A DNA stretch of 64,000 bases. Origin: JANWVO01 sp964458495. GTDB taxonomy: Bacteria > Acidobacteriota > Terriglobia > Bryobacterales > Bryobacteraceae. Made by a program: the position numbers and the translations under genes. This document shows positions 33,055 through 41,958 of this stretch, piece by piece; within the stretch, counting starts at the first letter, position 1, and every line of letters begins with the position of its first letter. The DNA lies in contig CAYWJB010000017.1 of NCBI GenBank assembly GCA_964458495.1, positions 1 through 64,000 on the forward strand, read 5' to 3'. The notes under the pieces are model-generated. The model worked only from the letters and a program-made list of their open reading frames with translations. It searched no databases and was not told the origin of the DNA.

Positions 33055-34476
33055 ATGAGCCAGCCGCGCGAGCGCATGTTCATCACCGAGGACGGGCGCA
33101 ATGTGGCCTTCGTCTTTGCTCTTGTCAGCTCGCTCTTCCTGTTGTGGGGATTTCTCAACGGAATGATCGACGTCATGGACAAGCACTTCCAGGACGAGCT
33201 GGGCCTGACGAAGGCGCAATCGGCGTGGGTGCAGTTCGCGCACTACCTGGGCTACTTTCTGATGGCTGTTCCGGCGGGCTGGCTGGCATCAAAGCACGGC
33301 TACAAGGCGGGCATCGTCGCAGGGCTGCTGATGGTGGCGGTGGGAGGCTTCTGGTTCCTGCCCGCGACCGAGGTGCATTTCCTGGTGAAGGAGGGCAGGT
33401 TCGGGCCGAACATCGCATTCCTTGCCTTTCTGGCCGGCGTCTGCACCATCGCCGGGGGGCTGACGTTCTTGGAGACCGTGGCGAACCCGTACACGACCGT
33501 GCTCGGCCACCCGAAATTCGCGGCCACGCGCATCAATCTCGCGCAGTCGATGAACGGCTTTGGGTGGATCTTCGGCCCCATGGTGGGCAGCGTGTATTTC
33601 TATTCGAGGGACGCCGCGGGACGGAGCACGGGCAGCGAGACGCTCTACATTCCGTATGTCGCCAGCGCTGTGGGCGTCCTTGTTCTCGCCCTGATCTTCT
33701 TCCTGACGAAGATGCCGGACATCAAGACCGCCGACGTCTACCACATGGACAACGGCACGCCGGGGGTATCCCACTCCATCTGGTCGCACCCGCACTTCAC
33801 GCTGGCCGTTGTGGCGCAGTTTCTTTACGTGGCGGCGCAGGCGGGCATCTTCAGCTTCTTCATCAACTACATGGTGGAGGAGCCGCCTTCGATCGGCGCC
33901 CGCTGGAACGATGCGATGCAGGCGCTCACCGCGCGCGCGGGAATTCTGAGCGGCTGGCTGAGCGGGTGGCTTGAGCCGGTCTCAGGCGGCATGTTCCGCA
34001 TCACGGAGAAGGGCGCGGCGAACCTGGCGTCTGTGGCGTTCCTGTTCTTTCTGACGGGGCGGTTTTCCGGGGCGGCGATCCTGCGCCGCTTCGCCGCGCA
34101 CCGTGTGCTGGGAACATACGGGCTGATGAATGTTCTGGCGACGTTCCTGGTGTTTCTGAAACTCGGCTGGTTCTCCGTGGCATGGCTGTTTCTGAGCTAC
34201 TTCTTCATGTCGATCATGTTTCCCACGATCTTCGCTCTCGGGATTCACGGGCTGGGCGCGCGCGCCAAGAAGGCGTCTTCGTTCATCGTGATGGCGATCA
34301 TGGGCGGGGCGCTGCTGCCGAAGCTGATGGGCTACGTGGCTGACCACTCGAACATGTCGCGCGGCTTCATCGTGCCTTTGTTCTGCTTTCTGTTCGTGGC
34401 CTGGTACGGCTTCCAGTGGCCGAGGTTCAGCAAGGCGGAGTCCCTGACGGCCGCGCCCCGGACCGGCGGGCACTGA
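33055..34476 (+). CDS. FucP-like sugar:proton symporter (MFS, FHS family)
   Basis: 473 residues with 12 predicted helices. It shows FLLWGFLNGMIDVMDKHFQ in helix 1, GYFLMAVPAGWLASKHGYK between helices 2 and 3, and FLETVANPYTTVLG in helix 5, as in the fucose/glucose/galactose:proton symporter family. The long loop after helix 6 is also typical. Import of L-fucose or a related sugar is the best guess, supported loosely by the GH29 fucosidase gene at 50743. It lies alone, converging with the S9 peptidase. Confidence 0.85.
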   Translation: MSQPRERMFITEDGRNVAFVFALVSSLFLLWGFLNGMIDVMDKHFQDELGLTKAQSAWVQFAHYLGYFLMAVPAGWLASKHGYKAGIVAGLLMVAVGGFWFLPATEVHFLVKEGRFGPNIAFLAFLAGVCTIAGGLTFLETVANPYTTVLGHPKFAATRINLAQSMNGFGWIFGPMVGSVYFYSRDAAGRSTGSETLYIPYVASAVGVLVLALIFFLTKMPDIKTADVYHMDNGTPGVSHSIWSHPHFTLAVVAQFLYVAAQAGIFSFFINYMVEEPPSIGARWNDAMQALTARAGILSGWLSGWLEPVSGGMFRITEKGAANLASVAFLFFLTGRFSGAAILRRFAAHRVLGTYGLMNVLATFLVFLKLGWFSVAWLFLSYFFMSIMFPTIFALGIHGLGARAKKASSFIVMAIMGGALLPKLMGYVADHSNMSRGFIVPLFCFLFVAWYGFQWPRFSKAESLTAAPRTGGH

Positions 34477-34515
34477 GGCGCGGCCGCATGCGGCAGGCAG
34501 GCGTTCCGGGAGGGC

Positions 34516-37173
34516 CTACTTCTCGAGTTCCGCGGTCATTTTCGCGCCGCCCATCTGGGGCAGCACGGCTTCCATCTTCACCGGGCGGCGCTCCTTCTTT
34601 GCCACAAAGAGGGTTTGTTTGCCGGGCGAGCCGTCGGCCGGCTCCAGCTCCACGCGCCAGCACTCGAAGGCGCCCGCCGGGACGGTGACGGTCTCCGAAC
34701 CGGCTACCTTCAGTGTGAAGAGCCGGGTCCTCCGTGTCTGGATGTCCAGCACGCGGTAGGCGGTTGTGAAGTCCTCGGCGAGAGGCAGCGCCGCCAGCAG
34801 TATCGTCGAAACGGCGCCGTCGGCGAACAGCGGCCCCTCGAGAGCGATCTCGAACGGGCGCGGCTGTCCGCCCATCTGCATCGTGCCGGCAGCCTTGCCT
34901 CCGGAGACTTCGTATTCGATTTGCATCGGCCCCTGCTTCAGCGTGCGCTTGCGGGTCTCGAAAGTGCCGGGATCCAGCAGAGTGGTATCGGACACCTCGC
35001 CCATCGGCGTCTTCATCGTGTCCGTCGCCCGCCAGGCTTCCGGCGTTTTCTCGATCACGGAGCGGGTCTCAAGCGCAATGCTCTGCGCGCCCGCTTCGAT
35101 TTTTGCCTTGAAGACGTGGGGGAGCGTGGAAGGCGGCGCGGCAAGGGTTGGCAGCGAGGCCGTGGGCGCGGGCATCGAGGGAAGCGTCACAGTAGCGGGA
35201 TCCACGGTGAGCTCTTTGAGCCGCTTCTCCACCTCCGGAGTCATGGTCTCCTGATAGCGCCCGCCGAGGTACCTGGCGAGGAATTTCTCCACCGCCGCGA
35301 TCATGGCGAGGTTGTTGACCGGGCGGGCGAAGCCGTGGCCCTCGTCATCTGCCACCAGGTATTCGACCGGGAACTTGCGGTCGCGCAGCGCGATGACGAT
35401 CTGGTCGGACTCGCGCTTCTTGACGCGTGGATCATTGGCGCCCTGCACCACCATGAGCGGTGTGCGGATCTTCTGCGCTGAAAACAGCGGCGACTGGCGC
35501 TCGAGCTGCGCCTTGCCCTCCGGTTTGGTGGGATCGCCCATGCGCTCGTAGAACATTTTCCGGACCGGCTCCCAGTAGGGAGGGATCGAGTCGAGCAGCG
35601 TGATCAGGTTGGAAGGGGCGACGATGGCCACCGCAGCCGCGTAGAGGTCGGGAGTGAAAGCCACGCCGGCCAGCGTGGCGTAGCCGCCGTAGCTGCCGCC
35701 CATGATAGCGACGCGCTTCGGATCCGCAATGCCCTCCGACACCAGATGCTTTACACCCCATGTGATGTCATCCTGCATTTTGTCGCCCCACTGGCGGTTG
35801 CCCGCGTTGAGGAAGTTCTTGCCATAGCCGGTGGAGCCCCGGAAATTCATGGAGAGCACGGCATAGCCGCGATTGGCGAGAAACTGGTGCAGCGTGGAGT
35901 AGCCCCACGCGTCCCGCGCCCATGGACCGCCGTGCGGCACGACGACCAGCGGGAGGTTCTTCGCCGGAACGCCCTTCGGCAGTGTGAGGAACGCGGGGAT
36001 CTCCAGTCCATCGGAGGACTTGTACCGGACGGGCTTCATCTCTGTGAGGGCTTCCCGCGGGAGCTTCTCGCGGATCTTGTATTGGGGCGTCAGGCGGCGC
36101 GCCTTGCGGTCGAAGAGGAACGTCTCGCCAGGCTCTGTGTCGCGGCTGGCGGAGAGAATCCAGCGGCTTTCGTCCGCCGTGCGCGATCCGAATCCGATCC
36201 GGAAGCCGGGCAGCCGCGACTGGAGCCACTTGTAGTCGGCTTCGTAGGATTTGTCTTTCCAGTAGATGCGCTCGCGGTCGTCCTCGTAGATGGTGGCGAG
36301 CAGACGGTTGGTGACATCGGAGAAGATCGCGCCCCCGAAGTCCACCTTGCCGAGCGGATCTTTCTCCACGAGTGCGGCGGCGCCGGAGGCGGGATCCATG
36401 AGCATCAACTGGACGAGGTCGGTGTCACCGGCGTTCGTGATGAAGTAGAGCTTCGAGTTGGTTTCGTCGAACCGCACCGGCTGGCAGGTGTCGAGCACGC
36501 CGCAGGAGTAGATCTTCGAGAAGCCCTTCTCGTCCACGCGGAGGAACTCGGTGTCGCCGTTCTCCGCCGAGCGGGTCGCGATGCGGGGCTGCGCCTTGTG
36601 ATCGAACACCCAGCCGGTGATGCGGTCCGTGTTGCGCCGCAGCAGGGTCTTCTCGCCGGTGGCGAGATTCAGCTTGTAGAGGTCGTGCCAGGCGGCGTCG
36701 CGGTCGTTGAGGCCGATGAAAATGTGCGCGGGGTCGGACTTCGGGACTTCATAGATCATGGTCCGCGCACCCTTCGCGTTGGAGAGGTTCCGCGAAGGCG
36801 GCACGGCGGCGCCGGCGGGCAGCGGCTCTGCGGGATTCACCGCGTAGACGTTGTAGTTCTCGTCTCCGTCCTGGTCTTTCACATAGAGGATGAACTTCGA
36901 GTCGCGCGACCAGAAGTAGCCGGGGATGGGACGTTTGGTTTCAGCCGTCAGGGGGCGTGCGGCCGAGAAGGGCTCGACGGCTTTCTTCACCCAGATGTTG
37001 CGGGCGCCCTGGTACGGTTTCAGGAAGGAGATGTACTGGCCGTCAGGCGAGATCTGCGCTCCGGAGATTTCCACTTCGCCGAAGAACAGATCACGGTCAA
37101 TCAGCGGGGGCAGTTGGGCGGTCAGCGGGGCTGACAACAGGGCCGCCAACAGTGTGAGTGTGGATTTTCGCAT
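34516..37173 (-). CDS. Secreted prolyl-oligopeptidase-family (S9) peptidase with extra C-terminal domain
   Basis: 885 residues from ATG 37173, with AAGGA 12 bases upstream. A signal peptide (STLTLLAALLSAPLTAQ) precedes a beta-propeller (about 30-390) and an alpha/beta-hydrolase domain with Ser494 (GGSYGG), Asp581 (NDPRV) and His613 (DEGHGF). A further domain of about 190 residues follows, beta-rich and like DUF3108 (TRRTRLFTLKVAGSETV). It should cleave peptides in the periplasm or outside. The extra domain is unusual for S9 enzymes. Confidence 0.92.
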   Translation of the reverse strand: MRKSTLTLLAALLSAPLTAQLPPLIDRDLFFGEVEISGAQISPDGQYISFLKPYQGARNIWVKKAVEPFSAARPLTAETKRPIPGYFWSRDSKFILYVKDQDGDENYNVYAVNPAEPLPAGAAVPPSRNLSNAKGARTMIYEVPKSDPAHIFIGLNDRDAAWHDLYKLNLATGEKTLLRRNTDRITGWVFDHKAQPRIATRSAENGDTEFLRVDEKGFSKIYSCGVLDTCQPVRFDETNSKLYFITNAGDTDLVQLMLMDPASGAAALVEKDPLGKVDFGGAIFSDVTNRLLATIYEDDRERIYWKDKSYEADYKWLQSRLPGFRIGFGSRTADESRWILSASRDTEPGETFLFDRKARRLTPQYKIREKLPREALTEMKPVRYKSSDGLEIPAFLTLPKGVPAKNLPLVVVPHGGPWARDAWGYSTLHQFLANRGYAVLSMNFRGSTGYGKNFLNAGNRQWGDKMQDDITWGVKHLVSEGIADPKRVAIMGGSYGGYATLAGVAFTPDLYAAAVAIVAPSNLITLLDSIPPYWEPVRKMFYERMGDPTKPEGKAQLERQSPLFSAQKIRTPLMVVQGANDPRVKKRESDQIVIALRDRKFPVEYLVADDEGHGFARPVNNLAMIAAVEKFLARYLGGRYQETMTPEVEKRLKELTVDPATVTLPSMPAPTASLPTLAAPPSTLPHVFKAKIEAGAQSIALETRSVIEKTPEAWRATDTMKTPMGEVSDTTLLDPGTFETRKRTLKQGPMQIEYEVSGGKAAGTMQMGGQPRPFEIALEGPLFADGAVSTILLAALPLAEDFTTAYRVLDIQTRRTRLFTLKVAGSETVTVPAGAFECWRVELEPADGSPGKQTLFVAKKERRPVKMEAVLPQMGGAKMTAELEK

Positions 37174-37285
37174 CGGGGTAGAGGGTCCTTTCGTGTGCGC
37201 GCGTATCATGTTCTCATACGCCGGGCGGCGGGGGTTTGTTCCGGCAAACCGGACGCGGACGGCCTGGAGCGCCGTGGCCGAATGC

Positions 37286-37298
37286 GGACAATGTGTCC
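37286..37298. promoter_or_regulatory. Dyad GGACA-ATG-TGTCC, possible activator site 1
   Basis: A perfect 5+3+5 inverted repeat about 125 bases upstream of the -24 element of the sigma-54 promoter, within the usual distance for enhancer-binding proteins. Confidence 0.4.
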
Positions 37299-37324
37299 AA
37301 GAGCGGGCAACTGCTCCTCGGCAG

Positions 37325-37340
37325 TGCCCCAAATGGGGCA
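37325..37340. promoter_or_regulatory. Dyad TGCCCC-AAAT-GGGGCA, possible activator site 2
   Basis: A perfect 16-bp palindrome (6+4+6) about 83 bases upstream of the sigma-54 -24 element. The shape fits binding by a Fis-type helix-turn-helix dimer such as the NtrC-like regulator encoded in the same operon (41955-43334). Confidence 0.5.
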
Positions 37341-37422
37341 GGGGGCGGCGCCGTCCGGAATCATGGCCTCTTGCAAGTGCATCAGAAACAAGGACGGGCG
37401 GGACGGCGCCCGCTTTCCAGGA

Positions 37423-37439
37423 TTGGCAAGCTCCTTGCA
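37423..37439 (+). promoter_or_regulatory. Sigma-54 promoter of the CBS-ATPase-kinase-regulator operon
   Basis: TTGGCA-AGCTCC-TTGCA. GG (37425-37426) and GC (37437-37438) are exactly ten bases apart, the invariant spacing of -24/-12 promoters, and the flanking bases match the consensus almost fully. The TTG start of the CBS gene is 109 bases downstream. A sigma-54 activator gene lies in the operon. Confidence 0.75.
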
Positions 37440-37547
37440 GCCAACTAATGCGCAGGGCAGAACGCTTGTTCCTCTGTTTGGAGAGGCGTATCCTTGCCGA
37501 GGGTGAAGAGCCGAGTTTGAAGCATCAAGGCAGAGGAGGGTGTCGAA

Positions 37548-38030
37548 TTGACCATAGACACTTACATGACCCGGAACCCCGTCACGGCGGGGCTGGATGC
37601 CACCGCGGAGGACATAGCACGGCTCCTGATCACGCACCGCATCGGTTGCGTTCCCGTCGTGGATAGTGACGGCAAGTTGCTGGGACTCGTCACCGAGCGG
37701 GAACTGTTCCTGCGGGAGCGGCGTGTGCCGTTCTCCACCGTGGTGGCGCACTCACTGATGGGAGCGTGGGTCGATCCGCAGCATCTGGAAAAGTGCTATG
37801 CAGAACTTCGCCGGGTTCGGGCTGACGAGATCATGACCCGCGACTTCGTCACCATCTCGCCCGGCACGCCGACCGGGGAGGCGGCGCGGATGATGGTGAA
37901 GCTGGACCGCAACCATCTGCCCGTAGTCGAGCAGGGCCGGCTGGTGGGCATCCTGGCCCGCCACGACCTTCTGAGGGCACTGTTGCGCCGTTACGAGCCG
38001 GGTCAGGCGCAGCCTGGCAGCGCGGGTTGA
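37548..38030 (+). CDS. Tandem CBS-domain protein
   Basis: 160 residues from TTG 37548, chosen for the strong AGGAGGG site seven bases upstream. Two CBS motifs are seen, about residues 6-58 (MTRNPVTAGLDATAEDIARLL, GCVPVVDSDGKLLGLVTERE) and 94-148 (MTRDFVTISPG, HLPVVEQGRLVGILARHD). Stand-alone pairs bind adenine nucleotides and act as energy sensors; the mycobacterial hypoxia protein Hrp1 has this form. It is the first gene of the sigma-54 operon, 65 bases ahead of the P-type ATPase. Confidence 0.92.
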   Translation: MTIDTYMTRNPVTAGLDATAEDIARLLITHRIGCVPVVDSDGKLLGLVTERELFLRERRVPFSTVVAHSLMGAWVDPQHLEKCYAELRRVRADEIMTRDFVTISPGTPTGEAARMMVKLDRNHLPVVEQGRLVGILARHDLLRALLRRYEPGQAQPGSAG

Positions 38031-38095
38031 ATTTCCCGCAAAGCCATTTGCCCACGCAGTTTTCCGACTGATTTGCCAAGGAGGGACCGAATTCG

Positions 38096-40816
38096 ATGAA
38101 CAGCAAAGAGATGGCCTCGCCCGTGCTTTTCCCCGAGACTGCGCCGTACCGGATGGAGGCGGCCGAGGTCCTCCAGCTTCTCTCGGTGGATCCCCACACC
38201 GGTCTGACGGAGGAAGAGGCCGCGGCCAGGCGCGCCAGGCATGGAGCCAACCTGCTGACGCCGCCGAAGACGCACGGCCCGCTGGTGCGCTTTCTGATGC
38301 AATTCCACGCGCCGCTGGTCTATATCCTACTCGCCGCGGCGGCCATTACGCTTTTCCTGGGCGAGTATGTCGATAGTGCGGTGATCTTTGCCGTGGTGCT
38401 GGTCAACGCGGTTGTCGGTTTCCTCCAGGAGTCGAAGGCGCTCAAGGCGATCGACGCGCTGGCGCGCTCGATGACCACGGAGGCCGTTGTGGTGCGCGGG
38501 GGGAAGAAGCTGCGCCTGGACGCGGCGGAGCTGGTGCCCGGGGACATCGTATTCTTGCAGGCCGGAGACAAGGTGCCGGCCGATCTGCGCCTGATCGCGG
38601 TGCGGGGGCTTCAGATCGACGAGTCGGCGCTGACGGGCGAGTCGGTCCCAGCGATGAAGGAGGAGCGAGTGGTGGACGCGGAGGCCGGCATTGGCGACCG
38701 GGTTTGCATGGCCTATTCGTCGACGCTGGTGACCTACGGGGCGGGGCGCGGCGTCGTGGTGGCGACGGGGGATGGCACGGAGATCGGCCGCATTTCGGAG
38801 CTGATCCAGGCCACCGAGGCGCTGGCTACTCCGCTGACGCGGAAGATCGCGCAGTTCTCCCGCGTTCTGCTGTGGATCATCCTTGCACTGGCGGGGCTGA
38901 CGTTTGCTGTCGGCGTCCTGCAAGGGCAGGCGTGGCTCGACATGTTCATGGCCGCCGTGGCCCTGGCGGTGGGTGCGATTCCCGAGGGATTGCCGGCGGC
39001 GCTCACCATCACGCTCGCCATCGGGGTGGCCCGCATGGCGCAGCGCCACGCCATTATCCGCAAGCTGCCTGCCGTGGAGACGCTGGGCAGCACGACGGTG
39101 ATCTGCTCGGACAAGACGGGGACGCTGACGCAGAACGAAATGACCGTGAAGGCGGCCTACGCCGGGCAGACCTTGTACCGGTTCAGCGGCGACGGGTACC
39201 GGCCGGAGGGCTCGGTGGAAGCGGAGGCGGGGCCTGCCCCGGCCGAGAACGCCGCGCTGGCCGAGTGCCTCCGGGCCGGGCTTCTCTGCAATGACGCGGC
39301 GCTGCGGGAGACCGACGGACTCTGGAAGGCCGAGGGCGACCCCACCGAGGCAGCGCTTCTGGCTGCCTCGGCAAAACTCGGGCTCGACCGGGAGGAAGAG
39401 GAAAAGCGGATGCCCCGCATCGACGCCATCCCCTTCGAGTCCGAGCACCAGTACATGGCCACGCTGCACCGGGCGGACGGCCGGAGGGTGGCTTATATCA
39501 AGGGTGCAGCCGAGACCCTGTTGCCGCGGTGCGAGGCGGCGCTGGACTCCTCTGGACAACGGGTCGCGCTGGAGGCCGGCGAGGTTCTGGCGCAACTGGA
39601 CGCTCTCGCCGCCGAGGGGCTGCGCGTGCTTCTGCTGGCCCGTGCGGAATTCGACGAGGACCTGACGCTGATCGAGCACTCCCACGTCACGTCGGGCCTG
39701 GTATTTCTGGGTTTGCAGGGCATGATCGATCCGCCTCGTCCGGAGTCGCTGCCGGCGGTCCGAGCCTGCCAGCAGGCGGGCATTCAGGTGAAGATGATCA
39801 CCGGCGACCATGCCAAGACGGCGGCTGCCATCGCGGGCAGGATCGGCATTCCCGCCGGGAAGGTCCTGACCGGGGCGGATCTGGCCAAGCTGGACGAACA
39901 GGCTCTGGCGGGCGTCGTCGAGGAGGTGAATGTCTATGCCCGGGTCAGCCCGGAACAGAAGCTGAATCTCGTCACCGCACTGCAAAGCCGTGGTCACGTG
40001 GCGGCCATGACCGGCGACGGAGTGAATGACGCGCCGGCGCTGCGCCGCGCCGACATCGGCGTGGCGATGGGCATTGCGGGGACGGAGGTCGCCAAGGAAG
40101 CCGCCGACATGGTGCTCACCGACGACAACTTCGCCTCCATTGAGGCCGCCGTCGAAGAAGGCCGCGGCGTTTACGACAACCTGGTGAAGTTCATCGCCTG
40201 GACTATTCCGACCAACGTGGGCGAAGGACTGGTCATCCTGGCCGCCGTCTTCACCGGCGCGCTGTTGCCCATCCTGCCGGTGCAGTTGCTATGGATCAAC
40301 ATGACCACGGCCATTCTGCTCGGCCTCACGCTGGCCATGGAAGCCAAGGAGCCGGGCCTGATGTTGCGCCCGCCGCGCGACCCCAAGGCGCCCATCCTGA
40401 CGCGTGTCCTGCAGGTCCGGATCGCCATTGTTTCGGCGATGCTGCTGGCCGGCGCCTTCGGCCTGTTCGAGTGGATGCAGTGGCGCGGCGCTCCGCTGCC
40501 GGAGGCGCGCACCGTGGCGGTGAACATCTTCGTGTTCGGCGAGATGTTCTACCTGTTCAACTGCCGGTCGCTCACGGTGTCCATGTTCGAACTTGGGGTG
40601 TTTTCCAATCCCTGGCTGCTGGCAGGCGTTGGCACAATGACCGTGTTCCAGCTGCTGTTCACTTACACGCCCTGGATGAATGCAGCCTTCCACACGGCGC
40701 CGATCGGCGGTCTGGAGTGGGCGCTGATCCTCGGCTGGTCTCTGGCGATTTACCTTGTGGTGAAGGGCGAGAAGTGGCTCCGGCGGCGGTTCGCCCCGCA
40801 GGAGGCGGAAGGCTGA
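38096..40816 (+). CDS. P-type cation-transporting ATPase (P2-like)
   Basis: 906 residues, ATG 38096 behind AAGGAGGG. The full P2 layout is present: an N-terminal cation-ATPase domain, TGES in the actuator, PEGLP in helix 4, phosphorylation Asp339 (CSDKTGTLTQN), and a TGDGVNDAPAL hinge, with a set of ten helices. Helix 6 reads WINMTTAILLG: Asn735 is kept but the Asp that binds calcium in SERCA-type pumps is Ala739. The ion is therefore unclear. CtpF-like pumps of mycobacteria, part of the hypoxia response, are similar as far as I recall. The stop shares one base with the kinase start. Confidence 0.93.
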   Translation: MNSKEMASPVLFPETAPYRMEAAEVLQLLSVDPHTGLTEEEAAARRARHGANLLTPPKTHGPLVRFLMQFHAPLVYILLAAAAITLFLGEYVDSAVIFAVVLVNAVVGFLQESKALKAIDALARSMTTEAVVVRGGKKLRLDAAELVPGDIVFLQAGDKVPADLRLIAVRGLQIDESALTGESVPAMKEERVVDAEAGIGDRVCMAYSSTLVTYGAGRGVVVATGDGTEIGRISELIQATEALATPLTRKIAQFSRVLLWIILALAGLTFAVGVLQGQAWLDMFMAAVALAVGAIPEGLPAALTITLAIGVARMAQRHAIIRKLPAVETLGSTTVICSDKTGTLTQNEMTVKAAYAGQTLYRFSGDGYRPEGSVEAEAGPAPAENAALAECLRAGLLCNDAALRETDGLWKAEGDPTEAALLAASAKLGLDREEEEKRMPRIDAIPFESEHQYMATLHRADGRRVAYIKGAAETLLPRCEAALDSSGQRVALEAGEVLAQLDALAAEGLRVLLLARAEFDEDLTLIEHSHVTSGLVFLGLQGMIDPPRPESLPAVRACQQAGIQVKMITGDHAKTAAAIAGRIGIPAGKVLTGADLAKLDEQALAGVVEEVNVYARVSPEQKLNLVTALQSRGHVAAMTGDGVNDAPALRRADIGVAMGIAGTEVAKEAADMVLTDDNFASIEAAVEEGRGVYDNLVKFIAWTIPTNVGEGLVILAAVFTGALLPILPVQLLWINMTTAILLGLTLAMEAKEPGLMLRPPRDPKAPILTRVLQVRIAIVSAMLLAGAFGLFEWMQWRGAPLPEARTVAVNIFVFGEMFYLFNCRSLTVSMFELGVFSNPWLLAGVGTMTVFQLLFTYTPWMNAAFHTAPIGGLEWALILGWSLAIYLVVKGEKWLRRRFAPQEAEG

Positions 40817-41958
40817 TGCCAGCTGAAGAAGAGGCGAGCCGGGCGATCCCGGAGGCGCCCTCCGGAATGGAGGGCCGCGCGTGGCTGCGCCCTGCTGCAA
40901 TTGGCGCCGCGATTGCGCTGATCAGCGTTCTCCACTATCTGGTTCCGGAGGAGAGGCTGGCCTGGCAGAATCTTCTGCAGCACCTATACCTGGTGCCGAT
41001 CATGTACGCGGCGCTGCGTTTCGGCTGGCGCGGAGGGCTCATGGCGACGGCCGCCGCCACGGCGTCCTATTTGCCGCAACTGTTGGGAGCGCGCGGCGCC
41101 CAGCCTTATCCCGGCTACATGGTCAGCCGGATTGCGGGCATGGTGGAGTATTTCGCCGCCGCCGCCGTGGTGGGTGTGCTGGCGCAGAAGGACCGGCGCC
41201 AACGCATGGAGCTCGAGCGCGCCGGCCGGGAGCTGGCGCGCGTCAACTATGAACTGCAGGGGAGCGTGGAACGGATGAAACGATCCGAGCGGCTTTACGC
41301 CGTCGGGCAGCTTGCCGCCGGGCTTGCGCATGAAATCCGCAACCCGATCGCCAGCATCGCCGGCGCCGCAGGCATTCTGGAGCGGCATCCGGGCCATGCA
41401 GAGAAGCGGCGCGCGTGTGTGGATATCATCTCGAAGGAGTGCGGGCGGCTGAACCGCCTGCTGACGCAGTTTCTCGATTTCGCGCGGCCCCGCCCGCCCA
41501 GTTTCAAGAAGACGGCCCTGGAACGTCTCGCCGATTCCGTCATCGAACTGGCCCAGCATGCGGCAGGCCGCCAAACGATCTCTTTTCGAAGGGAATTCGA
41601 GCCTTCGCTCCCGGAAGTGGAGTGCGATGGCGAACAGATCAAGCAGGTTTTGTTGAACCTCATGATCAACGCCATTCAGGCGTCGCCCGACGGGGGCGAG
41701 ATCAGCGTCACGGTCTGCCGCGCGGGGGAATCGGTGGCCGTCTCCATCCGGGACGACGGCTGCGGCATGACCCCGGCGCAGATGGAGCGGCTCTTCGATC
41801 CCTTTTTCACAACCAAGGAGACGGGGACGGGGCTCGGGCTCCCGGTGGCTCTCCAGATCGTGCAGCAGCATGGCGGCAGGATCTGGGCCGAACGCAACGC
41901 CGGAGCCGGCATGACCTTCTCGTTTGAACTCCCCATCCGGCGCAAGGAGGCCGAATGA
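40816..41958 (+). CDS. Membrane sensor histidine kinase
   Basis: 380 residues from ATG 40816 (overlap TGATG with the ATPase gene). Four likely helices at 27-110 resemble the DUF4118/KdpD-type membrane sensor (LQHLYLVPIMYAALRFGWRGG). A short coiled coil leads to a HisKA domain with His172 (LAAGLAHEIRNPIASI). The ATPase domain has N (NLMINAIQAS), DDGCGM and GTGLGL boxes. NtrB-like in the catalytic part. It should phosphorylate the regulator whose gene overlaps its stop by four bases. Confidence 0.93.
   Translation: MPAEEEASRAIPEAPSGMEGRAWLRPAAIGAAIALISVLHYLVPEERLAWQNLLQHLYLVPIMYAALRFGWRGGLMATAAATASYLPQLLGARGAQPYPGYMVSRIAGMVEYFAAAAVVGVLAQKDRRQRMELERAGRELARVNYELQGSVERMKRSERLYAVGQLAAGLAHEIRNPIASIAGAAGILERHPGHAEKRRACVDIISKECGRLNRLLTQFLDFARPRPPSFKKTALERLADSVIELAQHAAGRQTISFRREFEPSLPEVECDGEQIKQVLLNLMINAIQASPDGGEISVTVCRAGESVAVSIRDDGCGMTPAQMERLFDPFFTTKETGTGLGLPVALQIVQQHGGRIWAERNAGAGMTFSFELPIRRKEAE

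Larger units (their letters stand above)
37174..37547. promoter_or_regulatory. 374-base control region before the CBS-ATPase-kinase operon
   Basis: The gap between the divergent S9 peptidase and CBS genes holds no gene. It contains an inverted repeat GCGTAT/ATACGC at 37201-37221, two dyads at 37286-37298 and 37325-37340 and a sigma-54 promoter at 37423-37439, each listed separately. This is the normal order for an NtrC-type activated promoter. Confidence 0.6.
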
